The notes beneath the pieces were generated by a model. That model saw only the letters and a list, made by a program, of their open reading frames with translations. It did not search any database and was not told the origin of the DNA. Below, piece by piece: positions 10,593 through 20,802 of a stretch of DNA of 64,000 nt. Position 1 is the first letter of the stretch. Every line of letters begins with the position of its first letter. Made by a program: the position numbers and the translations under genes. The DNA comes from Phascolarctos cinereus (taxonomy: Eukaryota; Chordata; Mammalia; Diprotodontia; Phascolarctidae): positions 1,677,501-1,741,500 of the forward strand of contig NW_018344216.1 of the NCBI RefSeq assembly GCF_002099425.1, read 5' to 3'.

Positions 10593-10890
10593 GGGCATCT
10601 AGTTCCACAGAGTTGAAACCAGGGAGAACAGCAGATATAGAGTGATGTGAGCTAAAAAAAAAAAAGTCCAGTTTCTGCCCTCTGTAATGGAAGGCATTGG
10701 GAGAAGCTTAGTACTTCACCCCTCAGTCCTCCAATCAGAGGAGAGAAGAGGCTGAGAGAGGGAGTGTCAGTTGAGGCTTGAGTTTGCAAAATGGTGACAA
10801 GATTAAAGGAGATGAGATTACCTTGAGGGTCATCTTGTTCTGTGGAGTTGAAACCAGGCAGAGCAGTAGATGCAGAGTAGAAGGAACCAA
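10593..10890. repeat. Direct repeat, about 55 bp copies 235 bp apart
   Basis: 'gagttgaaaccagggagaac' at about 10610 recurs as 'gagttgaaaccaggcagagc' at about 10845. The flanks also match: 'catctagttc' against 'catcttgttc', and 'agcagatatagagt' against 'agtagatgcagagt'. The spacer includes a 12-base A run at about 10654. Nature unknown. It could be an internal tandem repeat of an unlisted element. Confidence 0.7.
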
Positions 10891-10914
10891 CTGATAGTCT
10901 GTGGGCAGAGCCCT

Positions 10915-11145
10915 TCAGGCAGCTAGGTGGCTCCGTGGATAGAGTACTGCACCTCATCTTCCTGAGTTCAATCTGGCCTTAGACACTTACTAGCTGTGTG
11001 ACCCTGGGCGAGTCCCTTAACCCTATTTACCTCAATTTCCTCATCTATAAAATGAATTGGAGAAGGAATGGCAAACCACTCCAGCATCTCTGCCAAAAAA
11101 ACCCCAAATGGGGTCACGAAGAGTCAAACACAAATGAATAACAAC
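10915..11145 (+). mobile_element. MAR1-like SINE
   Basis: 'caggcagctaggtggctccg' through 'ggcaaaccactccagcatct' to 'aaatgaataacaac'. About 20 bases of the head are missing ('gcacctcatcttcctgag'). Flanks 'ggcagagccc' and 'ggcagagtcc' look like its duplication. Confidence 0.85.
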
Positions 11146-11220
11146 ATAGGCAGAGTCCACACCTATTATATTTTGAATACCACCTACAACCTATCTCTTC
11201 CCACATTCTACTGAAAAATA

Positions 11221-11291
11221 TATATGAAAAAAATATGTATATATGTATGTACACACACACAGACACACACACACACACACACACACACACA
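11221..11291. repeat. TATG then CA microsatellite
   Basis: 'tatgtatatatgtatgt' followed by an almost pure CA run of about 40 bases (11251-11291). Confidence 0.95.
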
Positions 11292-11559
11292 AGCTAATCA
11301 TTACTATTCCACTTTCATTTGGTTTGTGTTCAAGGTGTGCTAACTTTCAGAGCAGTGACTTAGATGGCATGTTACCTCTTTTTTCCCCTTTTCTTTTCCT
11401 GAAGAGTAAAATAGTTGTTTCCAAGAGAAGCTGGAAGTACAGAGCCCTTGGGTATCAGTGCCATTTTGTGATGAAGATAACCTGAAACCTTTTTATTTTA
11501 GGGGTGTGTCTGTTTTTTTTCTTACTGCATTTGGGATTTAGTTCATCTGTATGGGGAAC
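11292..11559. other. No feature recognised
   Basis: Short unassigned stretch. An 80-codon frame spanning 11243-11485 begins inside the CA repeat, so I do not regard it as coding. Confidence 0.4.
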
Positions 11560-11564
11560 TCCCA

Positions 11565-11839
11565 GACAGTAACTGCAAAGACACACCTGTTCTGCTACTT
11601 GTAAGTCTTAGACAATTGCATGGGACTCTATGGAATTAAGTGAATTGCCCCGGGTCACGTAAGCCATTTTGTGTCAATTTGAACCCCAGTCTTTCTGACT
11701 CTGAGCCAATTCTCTATCTACTATGTTATGTTGTCTCTCAGCCTTTTTATTAATTTCCTCTTTATTTATTATTTCCAGCACTTAGCACACTGCCTGGCAC
11801 ATAGGAGGTGCTTAATAAATGTTAATTGATTGCTTGATT
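11565..11839. mobile_element. Antisense MIR-like SINE then sense L2 tail
   Basis: 11565-11745 reads antisense SINE ('ttacttgtaagtcttagaca'-type start, 'aattgccccgggtcacgta', 'ccaattctctatctactat'). 11765-11839 is a sense L2 3' end ('cttagcacactgcctggcac', 'aggaggtgcttaataaatgt'). They are two separate old relics side by side. Confidence 0.65.
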
Positions 11840-13145
11840 TAAAACAACAATAGACTAAAGGTATAATGTTTTACCCCAATGCTGTCAAGTTATTACAAAG
11901 CAGTCATCTCTGGTGATTTTAAAAAATCTGACCTCATCTGAAAAATCGAAGTTACTCTCGATTACAAACCTCCCATAAATCTAGGTTCAGAAGGGGAATA
12001 CTGCATATCATTTAAAAATGTGATATCGTCCCTCTTTTCATTGCACTGGTAGAGAGGTGTGGGTGTGGACAGACATAGACAGTATGTCCGCTGATCTTGA
12101 TACACTGCTCTTTTTTCTCTTGCTTGCTTAATCTTTATTAGAATGGACAGTTGATTGGATGGGGGGGAGAGTTCTTGGAAATGGATGTGATATAAAAATA
12201 AAAGGCATCAATAAAAGTTAACTTAAATTTTAAAAAATAATTAAAAAAATCAAAAGGTGGGTCCTTCTCTTGAAATGATTTGAACTGTCCAATTCAATGC
12301 TTAAACTCACTGGGACCGTCTGTCCTCTGAGATAGCAATGCTTCTTAATACTTCTCAACATGGATGAAATCAAGAAAGTGACACAATTATTATTATTTTC
12401 CAGTCTGAAAATTTTCATTTAAAACCAGACGATGACAAATCAATTCTCAAGTCATACATTTTCATTAAAGAAAGTGGGAGGAAAAAAACACCCTACCAAA
12501 CCCTAGTGATTCTTAGTCATGGCCACAAAAGTTAAAATTCAAATAATTCTTTTGGGTCTGGGGGACTCCCCCCATCCCCCACCTTAAGTCCTTCTTAAGA
12601 TGTTTTCCTAAAGGAAACTAGGTTGTAATGAGACCTTTCCTGATAGAGAAAGAGGGGGCCTGGCCCTCAGGCTGATGTAGGAGCAATAGCCCTGAACAGA
12701 TTGATTGGAATAACCCCCAATCGATGTGCAATTCAATACTTTAATAACGAAGTTTCTCTCTTGGCTCTTGTTTGTAATTCTCTGATCCCACGAGAATCAC
12801 TTTCTTCTCCTAATCTAACCTTTTTGGAAGGAGAAGACAAGGCCATAACTGAAGGGAGAAGCAGAAACAGCTGAAGATTAGGGACTGACACATGGATTGA
12901 TCACTGCTGGAATTCAATACAACCTTATTATTACCGCCATCATCATGATCATTTTGGTGTGCTTGCTCTAGCAGGAACAATTGGACCCCCCAATAGAGAC
13001 AGTTTTTGCAGAGACAGAAATCGCTTCCTTGCTATACCCAGAAATTTTGACTGTACTTCAGTGCAAAGCCTCTGTGTAGTCACTGACTGGAGACTCAGAA
13101 AGAGTGTGGAGAGGGATGAGCCCAGAGGCCTTGCCAGGACCTAGC
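11840..13145. other. Repeat-poor block
   Basis: About 1.3 kb in which I recognise no mobile element. A 61-codon frame at 12959-13144 and a 62-codon minus-strand frame at 12230-12418 have no identifiable content. Sequence at 12600-13140 is less A-rich than its surroundings and could hold conserved non-coding DNA. Confidence 0.4.
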
Positions 13146-13236
13146 CTTCTCAGGTCTCAGTCATCTCATCTGTAATACAAAAGGGCTAGGAGTAGATGTC
13201 CTCTACGGTCCCTTCCAGATCTATATCTATGTTTCT
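13146..13236 (+). mobile_element. MIR-like SINE 3' part
   Basis: 'cagtcatctcatctgtaata', 'aggagtagatgtcctctacg' and 'gtcccttccagatctatatc' are the typical end of this SINE class. Confidence 0.65.
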
Positions 13237-13454
13237 CTGCTCCTAAGAATGTGTTCAGCTTGTGGCCTCCAAGGACTCAGGCAGAGGTGTGTGTCTCTCT
13301 CCCAGGAGGAAGAGAGAGCAGAACTGAATTTTGGCCTCTGGCACCAGTGCCAGCTGAGGATGGCACCAAGGAAAGGAAAAGAAACCCAGGAGAAAGTCAC
13401 AGCTTGCAGGTTAGCCCATCCTCTCTTAATGAGCTCATGAGTGAACTTCTTTCT

Positions 13455-13718
13455 ATCTTGTATTGAGTCATACTCATGTCTCACTCTTCATGACCCCAAC
13501 TGGGGTTTTCTTAGCAAAGATACTGGAGTGGTTTGCCATTTCCTTCTCCAGCTCATTTTACAGATGAGGAAACTGAGGCAAACAGTGTTAAATGACTTGC
13601 CCAGGATCATACAGCTGGTAAATGTCTGAGGCCAGATTTGAATTCAGGAAGATGATTCTTCCTGACTCCCAGCCTGGTGCTCTATTCACTGTACCACCTA
13701 GCTGCCCCTCTTTCTAGC
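13455..13718 (-). mobile_element. MAR1-like SINE
   Basis: Full antisense order on the plus strand: RTE-like tail ('gagtcatactcatgtctcac', 'tcatgaccccaactggggtt'), 'ggtttgccatttccttctcc', 'gaggaaactgaggcaaac', then the tRNA-like head ending 'accacctagctgcccc'. 'tctttcta' at both ends is the likely duplication. Confidence 0.9.
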
Positions 13719-14420
13719 TCATCATCCTGAATAAAGAGGAAGAGTTAAAAGAAGGTCATGTGTCTCCCTAGAGGAGAGGAGGGGGTATGTTTGGTCTAAG
13801 CACTTTTGAAGACAGGGAGAAATGTCAGTATTTTTGTTTATTCTTCTCTTTCAAACCCTGAATGCGATCCCTTTCTAATTACAGTATAATTCCTAACATG
13901 TTTTTAAAGCCAGGGTTTTGGAGTCCCTGGTGGAAATGAGATAAGTGCTATTGAGCTGCTTGGGATGGTTTGGACTCAGTCTCCTAAGCACCTCATACTC
14001 TGCCCCTTTCCTCACTCCTACCCTTGAGCTGATGCTAATTCAGGCTTGGGATTCAGTCAAAAGGTCTCCATCTGCATTCGCCTTTATCGGGTTACTGGTG
14101 GGAAACTGCAGGTTCTTTCATATAGCTTTCTGGCAACAATATGTGAGGGGAAAGCAGATGCAGTAGCAAAAGGATGGTGAAAGTTATAATACAGTAAAGG
14201 GGTCAGACAGACTTGGCTTGAAGGTAGATTTCTGAAAAATTTACACAATGACCACAACCATATAAAAGAACACAGCAACACACTTGATTTGAAGCAAAGT
14301 AATGTCCATTTGCAGCTTCCAAGGAATAATGGTAAAAGCTCACAGAGAGGTGGAGGACTATAGGTGCAGAATAAAGCATACGTTTTCTGATTTGGTCAAT
14401 GTGTCAGTTTCTTTTGCTTG
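13719..14420. other. No feature recognised
   Basis: About 700 bases without a nameable repeat. Frames of 73 codons (13945-14166, plus) and 65 codons (14084-14281, minus) overlap each other and have no domain. Confidence 0.4.
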
Positions 14421-14423
14421 ATT

Positions 14424-14673
14424 ATATTGTTGTTCAATTGTTTCAGTCCTGTCTGACTCTTCATGACCCCATTTGGGGTTTTCTTGGCAAAGATACTGGA
14501 GTGGTTTGCCATTTTCTTCTCCAGCTCATTCTACAGATGAGGAAACTGAGCCAAACAGGGTTAAGTGATTTGCCCAAAATCACACAGCTAGTGTGTGTCT
14601 GAGGCTGGATTTGAACTCAGGTCTTCCTGACTCCTGGTTCAGTGCTCCATCCACTGAGCCACCTAACTACCCC
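14424..14673 (-). mobile_element. MAR1-like SINE
   Basis: 'gttgttcaattgtttcagtc', 'gactcttcatgaccccattt', 'agatactggagtggtttgcc', 'gaggaaactgagccaaacag', and head 'ccactgagccacctaactac'. Full length and only mildly diverged. Confidence 0.9.
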
Positions 14674-14884
14674 TTGTTTTACTCTACTTATTTATTTATT
14701 TGTTAAGGGAATCCTCCCTTGATGGTTGCAATGGGGAGGAGCCACTGGGAAGGGACAGTGATGTAAGAAAAGAAAAGATCATTAATAAAACAATTAAAAA
14801 GAAAAAAAGGCCCCTCCCCCACACCTTCCATGTAGCTCTCTGCTCATCACATTTACTGGGATGTTGATAGAATTTTCAGAAAAT

Positions 14885-14985
14885 ATAAATAATGATAATA
14901 ATAATAGCTTACAAGTTTAAAAACCACCTTACACATGTTATCTCATTTGAGCCACACCAAAATCCTAGTCAGTGTTTGTGGTAGC
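14885..14985 (-). mobile_element. MIR-like SINE fragment
   Basis: 'aatgataataataatagctt', 'accaccttacacatgttatc' and 'tcatttgagccacac' follow the antisense MIR 3' end. It stops just before the MITE. Confidence 0.6.
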
Positions 14986-15001
14986 CTTTGAACCTAGAAT
15001 T

Positions 15002-15187
15002 TAGGGGTGGGGAACCTGTGTCCTCAAGGCCACATGTGGCCCTCTAGGTCCTCAAGTGCAGCCCTTTGCCTGAATCCCAATTTCACAGAACAAATCCCCT
15101 TAATAAAAGGAATGTGTTCTGTAAAACTGGGACTCAAACAAAAGGCTGCACCCAAGGACCTAGAAGGCCACAAGTTCCCCATCCCTG
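15002..15187. mobile_element. Palindromic hAT-like MITE
   Basis: The left end 'aggggtggggaacctgtg' and the right end, read on the minus strand as 'cagggatggggaacttgtgg', are inverted repeats. The pairing continues inward to the centre ('ttaataaaagg'). Both strands therefore encode similar 50-60 residue frames (15007-15237 plus and 15024-15221 minus, both containing 'SVKLG'). There is no transposase. The end sequence resembles OposCharlie/hAT elements. A clear 8-bp duplication is not visible. Confidence 0.85.
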
Positions 15188-16250
15188 AAGATCTTTCTGC
15201 TCTGCCATATCTAACCTTCAAACCACTCCAACACTGAAGATTAGGTCTCTGAATCTTGGAATGAAATTGGGAAGCAAGAACGGAGAGGATAGCTGTGAAT
15301 TGTGGGAAATAACATAGACTGCTCTGACCTTTGGGGTGAATAAGAAGAACTGTAAACCAGATGTGCTTGATTATGGCCTTTCATAGACCAATGGTTCCAG
15401 GGAATTGGTTTGATGTAATTACACTGTAAAAATGTTGCAGCCAATTGCAACCCAGAAAAATCAAAATTTATGATATATGCTCTTATACACACACATACAA
15501 TCAAACCCTGATTAACAGTCTGCTATAAATCTCACATATATTCACCTCTTAAAAAACTATTTGAAGAATGATGTGATCAAGACAACTTCAGGGACCTTTG
15601 GTGGGGGGAGGAGGGAGGGACACATACATTTCTTCTCTGCCAAATCCTTCATTCGGTAAATAGGCTCTGTATTATCTTCCATGAGCATCTATATGGAAGA
15701 GTAGCAGAGATTTAGACCAAGTGGCCTGTTGTGCATAGAGCCTTACTGGGACCAAGGGGATCCCTAGAGTGGGGGACTCCATGCTTGAAGGATTTTCCCT
15801 GAACATGGCTGCTATTCCTCTACGGGTGGGCTCCCTTCCAGAGCTGTCAGTATGTTCTTCCAGTCTGGTTCACATGGAGACAGGCAGTCAATGTGGCAGT
15901 TCCTAATGCTACTGGATCCTCTCTCATTAAAAGCCAGCAAAAGAGGGCTGGCGCTTTCTGCTGAATCTGGTGTTAAATGGGGAACCAATGTAGTCAGCAG
16001 TGAATAATAGTGATTCAGACTTAGAGGTTTGTCTAGAAGGGCATTGCAGTATTAATCATCTGCAATATTCTTGTAGTCACAGTCAGAGGCAAATAGAATG
16101 AGTTATAATAAACTGGACCTGATGAATACATGTATTATTATTGCAAAATGAATCTTGCGGAAGAACAAACATAATCTCCTGACAAGGTCAAGGTAGAAAG
16201 CCCATTTGGACCACAAACTTGAGGCCCAGAGCCAGCTAGGAGTTCAGCGC
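15188..16250. other. Repeat-poor stretch
   Basis: About 1.06 kb with no named element. An 87-codon minus-strand frame at 15241-15504 has no recognisable features. Confidence 0.4.
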
Positions 16251-16254
16251 CATG

Positions 16255-16310
16255 AAAGGCCCAGACTTGCACATAGCAGGGGCTAAATAAATGTTTTTTG
16301 AATTGAATTA
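16255..16310 (+). mobile_element. Short L2 3' tail
   Basis: 'cttgcacatagcaggggcta' followed by 'aataaatgttttttgaattg' matches the last 50 bases of L2. Confidence 0.6.
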
Positions 16311-16520
16311 AAGAGGTGAGTTGAAGTAATCATTTAGTTAAATAAAGCCAAATCCAGGACATGCCTCTATCATCTGGAGGAAGGTTTGGTCAATGACAGT
16401 CATTCAGTGACTCATAAAACATGCTAACTAATCTTTTTTTAGTTCAAACCACCTTCTTAATCTTATGATGTTCTCCCAGTGGCTGTAGAGATAGATACAG
16501 ATGTGATGTAGATGTGGGGC

Positions 16521-16822
16521 AGCACCTGGACATGGTAGCCCGCATCCCTGTTTATTGGGAAGACTGAGGCTGGTGGATCTTGAGTTTGGGAATTCTAAAC
16601 CAGAGTAGAGCTAAAGCCAACTGGGTGTCTACACTAAGTCTGGCACCAGTATGGTGAGTTTTCAGGAGCAGGAGGCCAGCAGATTGCCCGAGGAGGGCAA
16701 AAGAGAGTAGGTTAGAAACTGAACAGGTCAAAGCTTCTGTGTTGATCAGGAGTGGGGTCAGACCCATGAGTGGCACCACACTTCCAACCTGGACAAGATA
16801 GGGAGATCAGTCTTTAAAAAAA
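16521..16822 (+). pseudogene. RN7SL (pseudogene): 7SL (SRP) RNA pseudogene, nearly full length
   Basis: The sequence follows 7SL RNA from end to end. The 5' Alu-domain part contains 'gggaagactgaggctggtgg' and 'tgggtgtctacactaagtct'. Next comes 'ggcaccagtatggtgag'. The S-domain contains the SRP54/helix-8 region 'gaacaggtcaaagcttctgt' and 'gttgatcaggagtggggtc'. The 3' Alu-domain strand ends 'ccaacctggacaagataggg' and 'agatcagtct', followed by an A run (16816-16822). It is about 295 nt against 299 for human 7SL, with a gap of roughly six bases in the 5' arm. Because the whole S-domain is present it is a 7SL copy and not an Alu/B1-type SINE. Divergence and the 3' A run point to an inactive retrocopy. 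A working gene would also need the 7SL internal and upstream pol III elements, which I cannot confirm. Confidence 0.9.
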
Positions 16823-16829
16823 TATGTTG

Positions 16830-17440
16830 AGGGACATAGATCTGTAATGGCTACTTAGCCCATCTGTGATCATAGAATTTAATTCCCTAACCAAAAAAAA
16901 GTCTCTGATTTAACTTGATTTTCCTTCTCTTTTATATCTTTCTCATAAAGACATAGTAAAGCATGGATAGTAACATGACTTTTCTTTGTACAAAATTAAT
17001 AATGAATCAGAGGTGAAGAAGTCTTCCCCAGTGGTTTTCTTGCCTATCAGAAATGCTCTCCTGCATTATTGTTAGGAGTGTTCTTTGGTATATTAGATCC
17101 ACTCAAGACATCATCTAGCATTTCTGTGTCACTGACATAATGCATCATTTTTCACAAACGTGCACTCACATTTCTATCTCATTTGCACTGTCTGTTCATA
17201 AGATGTAAAACAGAAGTAACCATTACTAACTCTAAAATTTGTGTTGGTGTCTTAGGGAGGGTTTACTCCTAAGATGAAAATCCTTCACCGATAGGAAAGG
17301 AATGTAACTTGTCAGGTGACATGATGCAGGTTACATTATTTTCCCCAAGATCTCTTTAATGCTTGATTTTGAATAGGGATCTGGGCACAAGCAACTTAAA
17401 AAATTGCATCTCAATTGTTATAAGATTAAAGATCCTATAT
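16830..17440. other. No feature recognised
   Basis: About 600 bases of repeat-poor, AT-rich DNA without a convincing frame. Confidence 0.4.
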
Positions 17441-17453
17441 AGCATCTGCTACG

Positions 17454-17712
17454 TGGGCAGCTAGGTGGTGCAGTGGATAGAGTGCCAGGCCTAGAGCTAG
17501 GAAGACTCATCTTCTGGAGTTCAAATCTGGCCTCAGACACTTACTAGTTGGTGACCCTGTGCAAGACACTTAACCCTGTTTGCCTCAGTTTCCTCATCTG
17601 TAAAATAAACTGGAGAAGAAAATGGCAAACCACTTCAGTGTCTTCACCAAGAAAATCCCAAATGGGATCATGAAGAGTCAGACACAACTGAACACAAGTA
17701 ACACAGCATCTG
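17454..17712 (+). mobile_element. MAR1-like SINE
   Basis: 'gggcagctaggtggtgcagt', 'gtttgcctcagtttcctcat', 'ggcaaaccacttcagtgtct' and 'gagtcagacacaactgaaca' in order. 'agcatctg' on each side is the probable duplication. Confidence 0.9.
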
Positions 17713-18125
17713 TACAATGAACCAACTTTCTTGTGAAATTTCTTTCAGAATGTTTCCTTCTGTAACATTCCGAACAAAATCCCTGTTCCCATTGTTTGAA
17801 GAATTGGGGGGGAGTGGAATATGGGGGTCAGAAATATGGTAAAAATATTCTGAGGCACTAACCCTCCTTCCTCAGGGGGAAGGCCCCTGTTATGCAGCAC
17901 CTTTGTTCCACTCATGTACTCTTACAATTCTGAAATGAGATTTCATTGAATGTGTGAAAAGGGTCATCAAATTTTGGAGATTTCCCTACTCTGTTAAGCT
18001 GAGTCTATTGAACAGAGGCATGTATCTCTACAGCCATCTCTCTCTGTGTGTATACATATACATGATGTATAATTTAACCTTTTTTGAGTGACTCAAGACT
18101 GTCATTATGGACATGAGTTATTGTT
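17713..18125. other. No feature recognised
   Basis: About 410 bases. A small TG/TATA run lies at about 18043-18062. Confidence 0.4.
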
Positions 18126-18129
18126 ATAT

Positions 18130-18370
18130 GTTACAGCACATAGTCTGAGTCAGGAGTCAGGAAGGAAGACTTAAGTCCAAATCTCCCTTCAGACACATAC
18201 AAGTTGTGTGACCCTAGGCAAGTCACTAACCTCTGTTTGCCTCAGCTTCCTCAGCTATAAAACGAGGATAAGAATAGCAGCCACCTCCTAGGGTTGTTAG
18301 GATGATCAAATGAAATAATATATATAAAGGGTTTAGCACAGTGCTTTGGCACGTAGTAGACTACACAAAT
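18130..18370 (+). mobile_element. MIR-like CORE-SINE
   Basis: 'gtgtgaccctaggcaagtca', 'gcctcagcttcctcagctat', 'gggttgttaggatgatcaaa' and 'agcacagtgctttggcac' give the full sense order, ending in an L2-like tail. Confidence 0.75.
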
Positions 18371-18424
18371 GCTGGTTGTTGCTGTTGTGGTGGTGGTATA
18401 GTTATGGATACAGATAGAGAACCA

Positions 18425-18535
18425 ACAAAAATCAACCCACTGATCAGCAAGTGTTTGTTAAATGCTACATACCAGGAGCTACTCCAAGCACTGGGGAAAC
18501 AAAACAAAAGTGAAAACAATTCCTTCTATTACAAA
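18425..18535 (-). mobile_element. L2 LINE 3' end
   Basis: 'tcagcaagtgtttgttaaat', 'accaggagctactccaagca' and 'ctggggaaacaaaac' match the antisense L2 tail. Confidence 0.6.
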
Positions 18536-18599
18536 TCGTCTATGCAAACACTAAATCTTACATCTTAAGCTACAGGTAATTATGTGACCCCTCTGAAAA

Positions 18600-19500
18600 C
18601 TTAAGCATGACAACATCTTCCAATCATTAAGTCAGTTCTGGTCCTCTTTGGCTTCTCTGAAGCATTTCACATTATCGATCTTTATCTCTTAGATATGTTC
18701 TACTAAAAAGGTTTTTGTATCCCTGTTCTCTTCCTATCTGTCTGACTGTTCCCTCTCAGTCTCCTTTGAGCGTTCTTCATGTACATCATGCCCGCTAAAC
18801 ATAGGTGTTTCTCAAGGCTCTGTACCAGGCCCTCTTCTGAGCTCATTAGCTCTCATAGATCCAATGATCATTTCTGTATAAAAGATTCCCCTAGTCTTTC
18901 TCCTGAGCTATAGTTCCATACTAATAACTACTTTTGGGACATCCCAAACTAGATATCCCATAAGCATCTCAAAGTCAACATGTTCAACTCTGAATTCATC
19001 ATCTTTCCCTCCAACCCCTCCATACTTATTACGGGGCACACCAATGTCCTTCCATTACCTGGGTTCACCACTGGGGTGTCATTCTCCATTTTCATTTTCA
19101 CTCAAATACCCAATCTGTTGCTAAATCTTGTTATTTCTACTGTTAGGAGGACATCTGTCATATTTTTTTTTCTCTCCACTCACACAGTCACCACCTTACT
19201 TCAGTCTCTCATCACCTCTCACCTGGACTATTGAATAGCCTTCTGTCTGTTCTCTCCTTGTTCTAATCTAGTCCCCACTCAGCTGCCAAAGTAATTTCCC
19301 TAAAGCAGAGGTCTGATCATCTCATCCCTTGCTTTGGTGAGCTCCAGTGACTCTACCAACAGAATTAAATATGCCACCAGGATATTACAATATTATAAAT
19401 TATATTATAAAATTAAATATTACCACCAGGAAAAACATAAACCTCTCTGTTTGGCATCTAAAGCCCCTCATAAACTGAATACTTCCTACCTTCCCAGGGA
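18600..19500 (+). mobile_element. L2 LINE, ORF2 reverse-transcriptase to C-terminal part
   Basis: Conceptual translation keeps L2 landmarks in order: a 'FSEAFHIIDL' block like the RT 'FDTVDH' motif, a degraded 'QGSVLGPLL'-like block, 'NSEFIIFPS' where L2 has the 'KTELIIFP' type motif, and 'TTLLQSLITSHLDY' near the C-terminus. It is interrupted by several stops and frame changes, as expected for an old L2. It ends where an inverted L2 copy begins. Confidence 0.8.
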
Positions 19501-20210
19501 AAATAATGCTTTTCCAGGTTGGAAAGTTAGAAAGGTTGCCAGATTGGGAAGGGCCTTGAATGTTAAGTAAATAGATTTAGATTTTAGTGAGTAGGCAGTA
19601 GGAAACTAATGTAAAAATTTTTTAAGCAGAGGATTGACAGTACTAGGTATATGCATGATTTTTTTTTTTATTCTAGCCCTTATGTGGAAAACAAAGTAAA
19701 GGTGGGAATCATAGGTTAGGAGGCGAATGTAATAGCCTAGGGCCATGGTCATAAGAAAGGATAGAGCTAAAGGTGAGAGATGTTGAGAGGCAGAATTGGC
19801 AGGATTTGGTAAGGGGATAGGACAGCTAATGGAGAGAGAAGAATTTAAACAACTCCAAGGTTTTGAAGAAGGCAGAATAGATGGGTGATGGTTATCATTA
19901 AGAAAACTAGTGAAGTCAAAAAGAGATGAAGGTTTAAGGGGAAAGATAATAAGCTTAGTTGAGTTTGAGGCACTCCAGCCAGAGACAAAGTTGAAGATCT
20001 ATGCTTGGGAATTGGCAGCCAGGATGAAAAACAGAAATCTGTGATTCATCTACACATAAATAGAAGTTGGGTGAGATTATTAATCAATAGAATACAGAGA
20101 AAGAAAGGAAATCAGCCAAAGATAGACCCTTAGAGACCACCTTAAAGGTCAGGAAGAGGTGAAGAGCTAGGGAAAGAGACAAAGAAGGAATAAGTCAGAA
20201 ATAGGTGATA
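19500..20210 (-). mobile_element. L2 LINE, inverted partner
   Basis: The minus strand follows the same L2 coding region as 18600-19500. On plus it reads 'gggaagggccttgaatgtta', 'gaggcgaatgtaatagccta' and 'ttagttgagtttgaggcact'. The junction near 19490-19510 has matching sequence on both arms ('ccttcccagg' and 'ccaggttgg'), so the pair can fold back. Confidence 0.75.
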
Positions 20211-20339
20211 TTTTCACCTAAATCTTTCCATGCATTCATACAAAATCCGGTCTTCACGTTCTCTGTTAGTCAGGTGCATTGTAAGGTGCTTCTCCACAGT
20301 TTTAAACCTATTATACATAACTTCAAATATAATAAAGAG

Positions 20340-20500
20340 CTGCCTCCAGAAAGTGGAGTACAATGGACAGAGCATTGGCTCTAAAATCACAATGGGTTCA
20401 AACCTCACCTCTGATGCTTACTCTCTGTGTAAGTTAACTAGTCACAATGTTCCTGAACTGCGCAGTGGATTGGACGAGATGACCTCTAAGGACCATTTCA
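20340..20500 (+). mobile_element. MIR-like SINE
   Basis: 'gtacaatggacagagcattg', 'gggttcaaacctcacctctg' and 'gattggacgagatgacctct' show the head and the 3' part. Confidence 0.65.
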
Positions 20501-20802
20501 GTGTAAACCCCTATTATTATTTTATTAGTTCATATCTTAGCCAAGGAAGAAGAACCGAAGCTGCACTAAGCCCCTAAATTTTTTTTCATGTTCTTCCTTT
20601 ACAAGTTACATACAAATGTCCTTCTTTTTTCTTAAGATGAGAGCCAGATGTATGCTTGTTGTGCCTTTCATTGTAGAAAGGCTATAATCTGTATGGCTTC
20701 TACAGCACTTCATGCTCATAGCAGTATCTGATATTGGTGCCAATACTGGGGCATTGATAAGAGTATTTTACTATGTACTAATTCTGCTTGAGATGTGTGG
20801 TG
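20501..20802. other. No feature recognised
   Basis: About 300 bases without a nameable element. The 115-codon frame at 20230-20577 crosses the SINE and has no domain. Confidence 0.4.

Noticed and set aside
15007-15237. Similar peptides on both strands, at first suggestive of a conserved overlapping gene pair
   Set aside because: The similarity is a direct result of the palindromic MITE, not of coding selection.
20214-20577. Open frames of 64 and 115 codons on opposite strands
   Set aside because: They overlap a MIR-like SINE and each other, with no domain content.
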